A DNA stretch of 56,220 nucleotides from an uncultured Myxococcales bacterium. GTDB taxonomy: Bacteria; Myxococcota_A; UBA9042. The DNA is taken from contig CAIXGW010000066.1 in assembly GCA_903919145.1 (NCBI GenBank), positions 1 through 56,220 of the forward strand. Reading direction: 5' to 3'. A program made the translations under genes and the position numbers. The notes beneath the pieces are model-generated. The model did not search any database. It was not told where the DNA came from and saw nothing but the letters and a program-made list of their open reading frames with translations. Below, one piece after another: positions 10,512 through 18,110 of the stretch (within the stretch, counting starts at the first letter, position 1; each line of letters opens with the position of its first letter).

Positions 10512-11891
10512 ATGAATAGTCGCCACCTTTCCAGCGCCAGGCCCCAGCGTCGGCGCCTAGCCAATGCCGGCGGTGCCCTGCTGTTGGCGGCGAGTGTCCT
10601 TTCCGCTTTGCCGGCCAGCGCCGAGTCCCCGGGCAGCATTGAGCTTGGCGTTTTTGGCGGATACGACCTCAAGCACGAAACCAATGAGCTGGGCAACTCC
10701 AAGGATCGCCTTGAAGTTCCCCAGGCGGCGGCTGGCTTTGGCGCCCGCGTCGGCATGGCGGTGTTTGAGCGGCTGTCTCTGGAAGTCGAAGCCAAGTACG
10801 CCCTTTCCGCCCTGAAGAAGTCTGGCGATGCGGCCCCGACCATCGGCCTTCGCGGCCACGCGATGTTCAACCTGCTGACCGAAGGCGCTGTGCGGCCGTT
10901 CCTGCGCGCCGGCGCCGGGGCAGAAATCCTCACCACCTCGTCCAAGAAGGTGGTCGATCAGTTTGACCCGGACTCTGCAGCGGTGTTCGGCGCAGGCTCG
11001 CGCTTTGCCATCACCGACGACCTGGGCCTGCGGCTGGACCTGCTTGGCCTTGTCGTCCCCGGGCGCAACGACGAGAAGGTATTTGAAGCCGAGGCCTGGC
11101 TGGGCCTGTACTACACCCTGGGCGGCGTGCCCAAGGACACCGACATGGACGGCGTGGTCGACAAGTTCGACAAATGCCTGACCGTGAAAGAAGACAAGGA
11201 TGGCTGGCAGGACACCGATGGCTGCCCAGACCCGGACAACGACGGCGACGGCATCCTGGATGGCGACGACAAGTGCGTCGACGTGGCCGAAGTCAAGAAC
11301 GGCCTCAAAGACGAGGACGGCTGCCCCGACGGCGACAAGGACGGCGACAAGATCGAAGACGGCGACGACAAGTGCCCCGACAAGGCAGAGAACGTCAATG
11401 GCTTTGAGGACAGCGACGGCTGCCCCGACGATCCCGACACCGACAAGGACGGCATTGTCGACAGCAAAGACAAGTGCCCCAAAGAGCCCGAGAATGTCAA
11501 CAGCTACCAGGACGACGACGGCTGCCCGGACGTGATCCCAGAGAAGCTCAAGAAGTTCTCTGGCGCCATCAAGGGCATTGAGTTTGAGACCGGCTCTGCC
11601 AAGATCCTGGCCAAGTCGTTCAAGATTCTGGATGGCGCGGTAGCCGTGTTGGTGGAGTTCAAGGACACCAAGATCGAGATCCAAGGCCACACCGACAACG
11701 TGGGCGCGATGGACTTGAACAAGAAGTTGTCTCTGGACCGCGCCGAGTCGGTCAAGAAGTACTTCATCGAGAAGGGCATTGCCGAAGACCGCATCAGCAC
11801 CAACGGCTTTGGCCCAGACGTGCCGGTCGCCGACAACAAAGATGCCAAGGGCCGCGCCAAGAATCGCCGCATCGAGTTCAAGCTGATGTAA
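10512..11891 (+). CDS. OmpA-family outer membrane protein with thrombospondin-3 calcium repeats
   Basis: 459 residues with a good ribosome site (CAGGAGATACC-ATG). Signal peptide about 1-38, ending PASAES. An eight-strand-type beta-barrel covers about 40-200 (GVFGGYDL, LRLDLLGLVV, AWLGLYYTLGG). An acidic array of thrombospondin type-3 repeats follows at about 205-340 (DTDMDGVVDKFDKC, DNDGDGILDGDDKC and similar), rich in DxDxDG calcium sites with paired Cys. The C-terminal OmpA domain (about 345-459) holds GHTDNVGAMDLNKKLSLDRAESV and the family ending RAKNRRIEFKLM, which binds peptidoglycan. It likely tethers the outer membrane to the wall. It is read from a sigma-54 promoter, unusual for an abundant OmpA, and ends at a strong hairpin. 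Confidence 0.93.
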   Translation: MNSRHLSSARPQRRRLANAGGALLLAASVLSALPASAESPGSIELGVFGGYDLKHETNELGNSKDRLEVPQAAAGFGARVGMAVFERLSLEVEAKYALSALKKSGDAAPTIGLRGHAMFNLLTEGAVRPFLRAGAGAEILTTSSKKVVDQFDPDSAAVFGAGSRFAITDDLGLRLDLLGLVVPGRNDEKVFEAEAWLGLYYTLGGVPKDTDMDGVVDKFDKCLTVKEDKDGWQDTDGCPDPDNDGDGILDGDDKCVDVAEVKNGLKDEDGCPDGDKDGDKIEDGDDKCPDKAENVNGFEDSDGCPDDPDTDKDGIVDSKDKCPKEPENVNSYQDDDGCPDVIPEKLKKFSGAIKGIEFETGSAKILAKSFKILDGAVAVLVEFKDTKIEIQGHTDNVGAMDLNKKLSLDRAESVKKYFIEKGIAEDRISTNGFGPDVPVADNKDAKGRAKNRRIEFKLM

Positions 11892-11903
11892 AGCTGCGAC
11901 GCC

Positions 11904-11938
11904 GCAAGCCTGTCGGGGCCCCTCCCCGGCAGGCTTGC
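11904..11938 (+). terminator. Strong hairpin after the OmpA-family gene
   Basis: GCAAGCCTGTCGGGG pairs with CCCCGGCAGGCTTGC across a five-base loop, giving a 15-bp stem with one T-G wobble. No T tract follows, so Rho-independent ending is likely but not certain. Confidence 0.6.
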
Positions 11939-12056
11939 CGCCCGCGCGCGTCTTGATTGGTCGGTCCAGCTTCTTCGCAAGGCCGCTCAGCGATGTCGCC
12001 GCTTGGACGCGTTTGAGACCATCGCCCTGGGACCGTGGCGACTCCCCGCAAAGCCG

Positions 12057-12094
12057 GCTGACCGGAGCCCCTTGGCGAAGGGGGCCCGGTCAGC
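12057..12094 (+). other. Large hairpin upstream of the histidine kinase
   Basis: GCTGACCGG (12057-12065) pairs with CCGGTCAGC (12086-12094), enclosing CCCCTT-GGCG-AAGGGG; about 15 bp of stem with one small internal loop. It may be a second terminator or a structured leader. It is preceded by GCAAAGCC and followed at a distance by GCGATGG. Confidence 0.5.
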
Positions 12095-12142
12095 GCACAA
12101 TCGCGGCTGGGCGATGGACGCTGAGGCTGTGGACTCCCTGAC

Positions 12143-12148
12143 TATAAT
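12143..12148 (+). promoter_or_regulatory. Consensus -10 box upstream of the kinase
   Basis: TATAAT at 12143-12148, 25 bp before ATG 12174. No good -35 is seen 17 bp upstream. If used, the leader is very short. It supports starting the kinase at 12174 rather than further upstream. Confidence 0.35.
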
Positions 12149-12173
12149 CAGGAGACCGGCCACCGGACGACAC

Positions 12174-13664
12174 ATGACGGGCTGGACAAGCACCCTGCTG
12201 CCGCGGCTATCTGAGTACGGCGTACCGCTGGCCCTTGTGCAGGCCGTGCAGGCCCAGCTGCAGGTAGCGCAGAGCGGCTTGCCCGTCCAAGAGCTGTGGA
12301 TCGGCCTGCTGGACGAATTGGGATGGACGGGCTGGGGACCACCTCAGCAGCCAACCCCGTTGCCCCACCAAGTCATTTTGCAGGAGCTGCGCGGCCCAGA
12401 AGCCGCCGAGCCGGCGCTGTACTGGAACCAGCGCTGGTGGCGGCGGACCCGGGTCAAAGCCGCCGAGCCTTGGACGAGCGCCTGCCTCATCGCCTGGCAC
12501 GGCGACAACGCCCAGTGGACCGCGGAGCACGATAAGCTCTGGCAGCTGTTGGCCGATCTGGTGGGTCAGCAGCTGCACGCCTGGCATGTCCGCACCCGAG
12601 CTGCAGAAGCTGCCCGCAACCAGGCCAAGCTGCGCGCCGTTCTGGACACTGCCTTGGACGGAATCGTGGCGGTGGATGAAGAAGGCCAGATCGTGCAGAT
12701 CAACGCCGCCGCCGAGCGAATGTTTGGCGCCACCGCTGGCGAATTGCTCGATCGCCCGGTGAGCGGCTTGTTTGCGCCCCTGCCAGACGCCACCGCCTCC
12801 GTCGATCTGCAGCAGTGGGTGGGCCGCAGCGTCGAGGCAGAGGGCCTGCGCGCCGACGGCCACACCTTTCCGCTAGAAGCCGCGGTAGGAGAAGCACTGG
12901 CGGAAGATGGCCGCTTCTACGTGGCGATCCTGCGCGATCTAAGCGCCTTGCGCAGAGTCGACCGGCTGGAACGCGAGCTGGTGACCACCGTCAGCCACGA
13001 GCTGCGCACCCCGCTGACGTCGATTCGCGGCACCCTGGGCTTGGTGCTGGGCGGGGTGACGGGGCCGCTGGCCGACCGCACCAAGCAGCTGCTGCAGGTC
13101 GCCCTGCGCAACAGCGAGCGGCTGAGCCTGCTGGTAGACGACCTGCTGGATCTCGAGCGCCTGGTCGCCGGCCAGCTACACCTGGACATCGGCTGCTACG
13201 ATGCCTTTGAGGTGACCCGGCAGTCGGTAGAGCAGCACCACGGCTATGCGACCCAGCACGGGGCTGAAGTGATTCTGCTGCCGGGCCCCAGCGGCCTGCT
13301 GGTCGCGGCCGATGCCCACCGGCTGGGGCAGATCCTGGGCAATCTTTTGTCCAATGCCATCAAGTTCACCGGAACTGGACGGCAAGTGGTGGTAGGGGTC
13401 CGCGCTGAACGGGGCGGCTGCCTGTGGACCGTGGCCGACCAAGGCCCGGGCGTACCGCCAGATTTCGTGCCGCGGCTGTTCCAGCGCTTTGCCCAAGCCG
13501 ACGCCAGCGATGCCCGCGCCAAAGGCGGCACTGGCCTGGGGCTGTCGATTGCCAAGGGGCTGACCGATCTCCACGGCGGGGCGATCGACTATGCCATTGC
13601 CGCGGGCGGCGGCGCTGAATTCCGCGTATGGCTGCCCGCCGGCGGCAGCGGCGCTGGGGTGTAG
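12174..13664 (+). CDS. Soluble PAS-domain sensor histidine kinase
   Basis: 496 residues, no membrane segment. Residues 1-145 are an unassigned, Trp-rich, possibly GAF-like input region. A PAS domain covers about 148-265 (LDTALDGIVAVDEEGQIVQI). The HisKA box has phosphoacceptor His275 in TVSHELRTPL. The HATPase domain has an N box (GNLLSNAIKFT), G1 (DQGPGVP) and G2 (GGTGLGLSIAKG). It autophosphorylates and passes phosphate to a receiver domain; no receiver is fused and no partner lies in its own operon, but a CheY-like protein, an Hpt protein and a receiver-EBP lie 2-5 kb upstream. The stop abuts the ATG of the S41 protease gene. Frame is open to 12003; 12174 is chosen for the -10 box and N-terminal quality. 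Confidence 0.88.
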   Translation: MTGWTSTLLPRLSEYGVPLALVQAVQAQLQVAQSGLPVQELWIGLLDELGWTGWGPPQQPTPLPHQVILQELRGPEAAEPALYWNQRWWRRTRVKAAEPWTSACLIAWHGDNAQWTAEHDKLWQLLADLVGQQLHAWHVRTRAAEAARNQAKLRAVLDTALDGIVAVDEEGQIVQINAAAERMFGATAGELLDRPVSGLFAPLPDATASVDLQQWVGRSVEAEGLRADGHTFPLEAAVGEALAEDGRFYVAILRDLSALRRVDRLERELVTTVSHELRTPLTSIRGTLGLVLGGVTGPLADRTKQLLQVALRNSERLSLLVDDLLDLERLVAGQLHLDIGCYDAFEVTRQSVEQHHGYATQHGAEVILLPGPSGLLVAADAHRLGQILGNLLSNAIKFTGTGRQVVVGVRAERGGCLWTVADQGPGVPPDFVPRLFQRFAQADASDARAKGGTGLGLSIAKGLTDLHGGAIDYAIAAGGGAEFRVWLPAGGSGAGV

Positions 13665-15551
13665 ATGGCCACTTGGCGCCAATTTCTGTGTGCGGCAATC
13701 GTTGGCTGCTGGTTGGCCTGCCCGCCGCCGGCCAGCGCCCAGGGCGCCGACCTGCCATCCTCCCCTTCGCAAGAGACCGCGCCGGCCGGCGACAGCGCCG
13801 ACGGCTGGCAGGGTTTGTCTTTTGACGAGGCCGCTTTTGACGAGGTCGTTCAGCTGGCACGCACCTACCACGTCGCGGCCGAGATCGGCCCGGCAGCCTG
13901 GCGCAAAGCCGTCGAGCGGGTGCTCAAGGGCCTAGAGCCGCGCTCCGTCCTGTTGCCACAGGCGCAGTGGCACAGCCTGCGACGCGATGGTCAGGGGCGC
14001 CGGGTGCTGGCGGAAACTCTGCGGCCGCTGCCGTGTGGACAGCCGGCCCTGGCCTTGGCGCAGCTGGCCCCCCCCACAGAAGCGGCGGAAACTGCCTGGC
14101 AGCGCCGCGAGGAGCGGCGAACCTACCGGCAGTGGCAATCCCAAGTGGCTGCGGCCAACCAGGGCGTCCACCTCGACCGCGCGGGACTGCAGTGCGCACT
14201 GCGCTGGGCGGAGCGCGAACTGCCAGCGCTACAGCAGCCAGAGCAGCGGGCGGCGGTGTGGCGCCGGGCCGCCCAGGGGTTGCTTGAGGGCCTGGATCCG
14301 CACAGCTCTTTGGTCCTCAAGGCTCATTTTGAGCAAGCCGAGCGCCAGTCGGCGCGCACCCTGTCGGCCGATCCGGGCCTGCGGCTGGAGCGGGAAGGAC
14401 CCGATCTGTACGTCGCCTCCCTGCACCCTCTGGCCCGGCTGGCCGCCCAGAAGCTGCGGCTGGGCGACAGGATCTTGGCCATCGATGGCCAGCCAACCGC
14501 CGACTGGCCGCCCGCGCGAGCAGCGCAGCAGCTGGCCGCAGCGCCCAACCGCGGCGGCCCGGTGACCCTGCTGGTGGCGTCGGCCCGCGGCCCGGCCCGC
14601 CGAGCGCCCATCGAAGTGGTCTTGCCGCGCCTGGAGCTGCAGTGGCCGACGGTGCAGGTCAGGGTTATCGAGCGCCGTCTGCGGGTGGCAGTGGTCCGTC
14701 TGCCGCAATTCGCTCGCCTGACCGCCGAGCAGTTGCGCCAGGGGCTGCGCGAAGCGACCGCCCTGGTGGGCAAGCCGCTGAGCGCTGTTGTGCTGGACAT
14801 GCGGGGCAATGGCGGCGGCTGGCTGAGCGAAGCCATCGCCGTGGCCGACGCCTTTGCCAGCTCTGGCCCCTTGCTGACCGTGCGCTGGCGCGGCCTGCAA
14901 GAAGAGAGCTACCGCGCCAAGGCCGAGGCGGCCGACTTGCTCATGCCGCTGACGGTGCTGGTAGACGGCCACTGTCGCTCGGCCTGCGAAGTCGTGGCCG
15001 ACGCTCTGCAGGGCAGCGGACGGGCGCTGGTGGCCGGCCAGCCCACCTTTGGCAAGGGTACGCTCCAGGTCGTAGAGGACGCCCGCCGCGGGCCCTGGTC
15101 GGTGCTGGTGACGCGCGGCATCTACGCCGGACCGTCTGGGCGCAGCGTGCAGGCCCGCGGCGTGCAGCCCGATGTCCTGGCCGGCAGTGACCAAGCCCTG
15201 CTGCGAGAGGTCGATCTGCCGCGGGCCCTGACCCCGGGCGACGATGTCCCTGCGTATCAAACCAGTCTAAAGACCGAGGCGTGGCGGGCGTGCATGGCCC
15301 AGCCCCTGCCCGAGCTGGCGGCCACAGACGCCTATGACGCGCCGCTGGCTACCGCTGCCCGCGCCGCGCTGTGCCAGGAGCAGCGAGCGACCTTGCCGCG
15401 CCAGCCGCAGCCCAAGGCTCGGGACTCGTCTAACCCCAATTCGAACGAGCCGACGGGTCCAGGAGCGGCGAATCGGCCCCAAGACCGTTCGCCGGGCTCC
15501 CCGCGCCGCAGTGCTGCCATCAGCAGCGCGTCAGTCAGGTTGCCGCGCTGA
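13665..15551 (+). CDS. Exported S41-family (CtpA/Tsp-like) PDZ serine protease
   Basis: 628 residues. Signal peptide about 1-26 (ends PASAQG). The region 45-240 is helical and resembles the N-terminal part of Tsp proteases. A PDZ domain covers about 240-310 (LRLGDRILAIDGQP). The peptidase S41 core is about 330-530: LDMRGNGGGW oxyanion loop, Ser439 in CRSACEV and Lys464 in PTFGKGTLQ. These align exactly with Ser430 and Lys455 of E. coli Tsp, so the Ser-Lys dyad is intact. The last 60 residues are Pro/Ser/Arg-rich. It probably trims periplasmic or envelope proteins. The ATG follows the kinase stop directly, so the two are co-transcribed and likely translationally coupled. Its 3' end overlaps the convergent metalloprotease-like gene by 21 bp. 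Confidence 0.9.
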   Translation: MATWRQFLCAAIVGCWLACPPPASAQGADLPSSPSQETAPAGDSADGWQGLSFDEAAFDEVVQLARTYHVAAEIGPAAWRKAVERVLKGLEPRSVLLPQAQWHSLRRDGQGRRVLAETLRPLPCGQPALALAQLAPPTEAAETAWQRREERRTYRQWQSQVAAANQGVHLDRAGLQCALRWAERELPALQQPEQRAAVWRRAAQGLLEGLDPHSSLVLKAHFEQAERQSARTLSADPGLRLEREGPDLYVASLHPLARLAAQKLRLGDRILAIDGQPTADWPPARAAQQLAAAPNRGGPVTLLVASARGPARRAPIEVVLPRLELQWPTVQVRVIERRLRVAVVRLPQFARLTAEQLRQGLREATALVGKPLSAVVLDMRGNGGGWLSEAIAVADAFASSGPLLTVRWRGLQEESYRAKAEAADLLMPLTVLVDGHCRSACEVVADALQGSGRALVAGQPTFGKGTLQVVEDARRGPWSVLVTRGIYAGPSGRSVQARGVQPDVLAGSDQALLREVDLPRALTPGDDVPAYQTSLKTEAWRACMAQPLPELAATDAYDAPLATAARAALCQEQRATLPRQPQPKARDSSNPNSNEPTGPGAANRPQDRSPGSPRRSAAISSASVRLPR

Positions 15552-17081
15552 GATCGGCAGCGCCGACCAGCCGGCGGACGGCCAGTCGCGCCTGGACAGC
15601 CCCTCTACCGCCGGGCCCAGCGCCGCGATCGCTGGCGCCACCATCACCAGCAGCTGCGCCCCGCCGGCGCGATCGCCGCTGAACACGGCGGCCCTGCGGC
15701 GAAAACCCGCAGGCGGAGACGCAATCCCCAACACGCCCAGATCGACGCCTTTCAGCTCCGCCCAGGTAGCCACCACCACCAGCGTCGCTCCCTTTGCCCC
15801 GCGGGCCCATGTCGCGGCTTCGCCCAAGTCGGCGCGCCACACCGCCCGCGGCGGCACCTGGGCAAACCACGCCTTGGCCAACCACTGACTGTCGCGGTGG
15901 TCGCTCAGCAGCACATAGCGGTGCAGCTGCGCCGCCAGCTCGCGGCCGGGCGCCGGTGCTGCCGCCGCGATCTGCGGAGCCAGGGCCTGCAGCGCCAGCC
16001 CCTCTTGCAGCCCGCGGCGCAAAATCGGCGCCAACTCCTTGGCGAAAGTGTCGATCGGCGCATCGGCGTACCAGCTGCGGCCAACAGCCAGGCTGCGCTC
16101 AAAGGCCGCGGGCGCGCTCTCCTGCAGCCACAGGCCCTGCCCCAGGGCGGTGGCGGTGCCCTCTGCCAACAGCTCCCAAGCCCGCGCGGCTCGCCCTGCC
16201 GCGGCGCCAAACAGGGCGCCAATGAGCTGCGGATCATCGTCCATGCCGCCGCGCTCTTGCAGCCAGTGGCACGCCTCGTGCACTACCACGTCGCTGCGGT
16301 GCTCTGGTCTCTGCCCGGCTTTGACCTCAATGACCAAGTAGTTGCCCAGGCGCCGGCCGCGCAGCAGCTCGCCGCCCGGTGCCGGCACAAACTGCACCAC
16401 CAATTCTCCGGTCGCCTCTGCCCCAAAAAGCCTGGCTGCGCGCAGCAAAAACTGCCCCAGGCCCGCGTGCCTGGCGTGCTGCTCAAAGGCCGCCGCAAAG
16501 CCGCACCGCTCGCCTTGAGCCGCGCTGATGGCCTCTAGCTTGGGCAACCACACCCCGGCAATCTCTTGCAGGACGGCCTGATCGGCGTCTGTAAGCAGGA
16601 CTTCTGCCCGCTGGCGCAGCTGCTCGGCGGTCTGGGCACCCAGAAAAACCGCCGCAAAGCGCACATCCAGCCGATGAGACGACGGCGGCGGCACTGGAAC
16701 CCAGGGATTGGCTCGCGGCTCAGCGTCAAGAAACCGCCCGCGGTAGCTCGCGCGCAGCCGCCCAAAGGCCTCGATCGCCTTCTGTTCGCGGCTGTGGGTC
16801 GCAGCCGAAGATCCGGGGTGCAGCTGCCACCACGCCCGCCACGCCGGCAAATCCATCATCGCATCGCCAGACAGAGCAGACGCCACCCAGAACAACGCCG
16901 CCGGACCGTCGCAGCGGTAGCGCAGCTGCAGGGGCGCCGAATCGGCTGGCGCCAGGGCGGCTGGCAGGGCGGGCGCTGGCGCCGCAGCCGCTGGTGGACC
17001 CGCCAGAGCCAGCCAACAAGTGGCCGCTGCCAAGATCGCCAGAAACTCCATGAACTTTAGATGAACCCGCGGCAGATGCAT
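15531..17081 (-). CDS. Exported HExxH-containing protein, putative gluzincin-like metalloprotease
   Basis: 516 residues from ATG 17081. A hydrophobic export signal lies near residues 11-30 (MEFLAILAAATCWLALAGPP, then Ala/Pro-rich). I recognise no named family. A zinc-protease motif HEACH is at 268-272 (VVVHEACHWLQERGG), followed about 30 residues on by WELLAEGTA, where Glu303 or Glu307 could be the third ligand. The C-terminal half is helical with a late domain including GATLVVVATWAEL. ATG 17051, ten codons in, would place the signal peptide more conventionally and is an alternative start; the frame itself is open to 17267. It converges on the S41 protease. Function as a protease is inferred from the motif only. 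Confidence 0.6.
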   Translation of the reverse strand: MHLPRVHLKFMEFLAILAAATCWLALAGPPAAAAPAPALPAALAPADSAPLQLRYRCDGPAALFWVASALSGDAMMDLPAWRAWWQLHPGSSAATHSREQKAIEAFGRLRASYRGRFLDAEPRANPWVPVPPPSSHRLDVRFAAVFLGAQTAEQLRQRAEVLLTDADQAVLQEIAGVWLPKLEAISAAQGERCGFAAAFEQHARHAGLGQFLLRAARLFGAEATGELVVQFVPAPGGELLRGRRLGNYLVIEVKAGQRPEHRSDVVVHEACHWLQERGGMDDDPQLIGALFGAAAGRAARAWELLAEGTATALGQGLWLQESAPAAFERSLAVGRSWYADAPIDTFAKELAPILRRGLQEGLALQALAPQIAAAAPAPGRELAAQLHRYVLLSDHRDSQWLAKAWFAQVPPRAVWRADLGEAATWARGAKGATLVVVATWAELKGVDLGVLGIASPPAGFRRRAAVFSGDRAGGAQLLVMVAPAIAALGPAVEGLSRRDWPSAGWSALPISARQPD

Positions 17082-17475
17082 GGCCACAGCATACCACAGG
17101 CGGCCCCGCGCACGAGCCCGCGGCTGCCCGCCGGGCGAGCCGCAGCACCTCTTGGCCACAGCAAGATCGCTAGCCAAAGCGCCCGGGCTGGCCGGCGCCA
17201 GCACCATGCGGCTCCCGCCGCAGCCGACCAAAGCAAAGTCAACAGCGTCGACACCTTCCAACTGCACCCTTGCCCAAAGAGGGGCGCCAGCCCGGTGGAC
17301 GGCACCGCTAACGCCGCCGCCAGGAGCGGGCGATCGCCGGTGGCGGCCACTGCAGTTGCATTGACCCCTTGCCCTTGTTCTGGTATACCCCCGCGTCTTC
17401 GCGGCGGGTTCTGCTCAGTCGCGATCGGCGAAATACTGGAAAGAAGCGGACTTAGCTCTGCCATCAAGGATACGG
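17082..17475. other. Divergent intergenic region upstream of yajC
   Basis: 394 bp between a minus-strand exported protein and yajC. It carries the yajC promoter (17361-17389) and a small GC hairpin just after it (CCCGC-loop-GCGG-GGG region, about 17390-17410). No gene is seen in the rest. Confidence 0.5.
17361..17389 (+). promoter_or_regulatory. Promoter of the yajC-secDF-recJ-dacB run
   Basis: TTGACC (17361-17366), 17 bp spacer, TATACC (17384-17389): five of six and four of six consensus bases with ideal spacing. Predicted start near 17396 leaves a leader of about 80 bases. Confidence 0.6.
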
Positions 17476-17946
17476 ATGATCAGCGGCCCTTCTAGCGCTC
17501 TTGCGGCAAAAGCCCTTGCTGGCGCAATTTCTCTTTCTATGTGGCTGATTTCCGTCTCCACGGCCTTTGCCCAGAGTGATCCGGCTGCGGGCCTTGGCGC
17601 GGGCGCAGCCCCTGCCGCTGGATCGGCGGCTGCGGCACCAAGCGGCGGCCCCCAGGGGGGGCCGGCAGGCTGGATCTCTTGGGCGATGATGTTGGGCGTG
17701 TTCGCAGTGTTCTACTTCCTGGTGCTGCGGCCCCAGCAGAAGCGCACCAGCCAGCACAAGCAATTTCTAGACGGCCTGCAGGTCGGTGCCAACGTAGTGA
17801 CCACCGGCGGCGTCTACGGCAAGATCGTGGGCATGGAAGACCAGATTGCCCGGGTCGAAATCGCCGACCGGGTCACGATTCGCGTCCACAAGAGCCACAT
17901 TGCCGGGGCTGCCAACAACGCCACAGAGGCCTTGGCACCGCGCTAG
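17476..17946 (+). CDS. yajC: Preprotein translocase accessory subunit YajC
   Basis: 156 residues, longer than the usual 100-110 because of an N-terminal extension: a first hydrophobic segment or signal (about 10-32, ending AFAQ) and a Gly/Ala/Pro linker (33-62). The YajC domain follows: one membrane helix (about 65-83), then LRPQQKRTSQHKQFLDGLQVGANVVTTGGVYGKIV, which is the family signature. It associates with SecD/SecF in the inner membrane. A ribosome site (AAGGATA) precedes the ATG. It is first in the run leading to secD (164 bp gap). Confidence 0.95.
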   Translation: MISGPSSALAAKALAGAISLSMWLISVSTAFAQSDPAAGLGAGAAPAAGSAAAAPSGGPQGGPAGWISWAMMLGVFAVFYFLVLRPQQKRTSQHKQFLDGLQVGANVVTTGGVYGKIVGMEDQIARVEIADRVTIRVHKSHIAGAANNATEALAPR

Positions 17947-18110
17947 CAGCGGCCTTGCGCGGACCACTGGTCCGCGTCGCCAGAAAGACCCAGGCAGCCG
18001 CCGAGCGCCGGCAACTGCCAGATAGAGCGAATCAGGAACAGGCGAATCCAGCCCAATTGGACTAGGCAACGCCAAGCGGAACGCAGCACTAGCGAGCAGG
18101 GAGCCCCTTC

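Noticed and set aside
12000..12125. c-di-GMP-I (GEMM) riboswitch before the kinase
   Set aside because: Only GCAAAGCC and a 3' GATGG are similar; the 5' AAAC and GAAA tetraloop half is absent, so it is not annotated as one.
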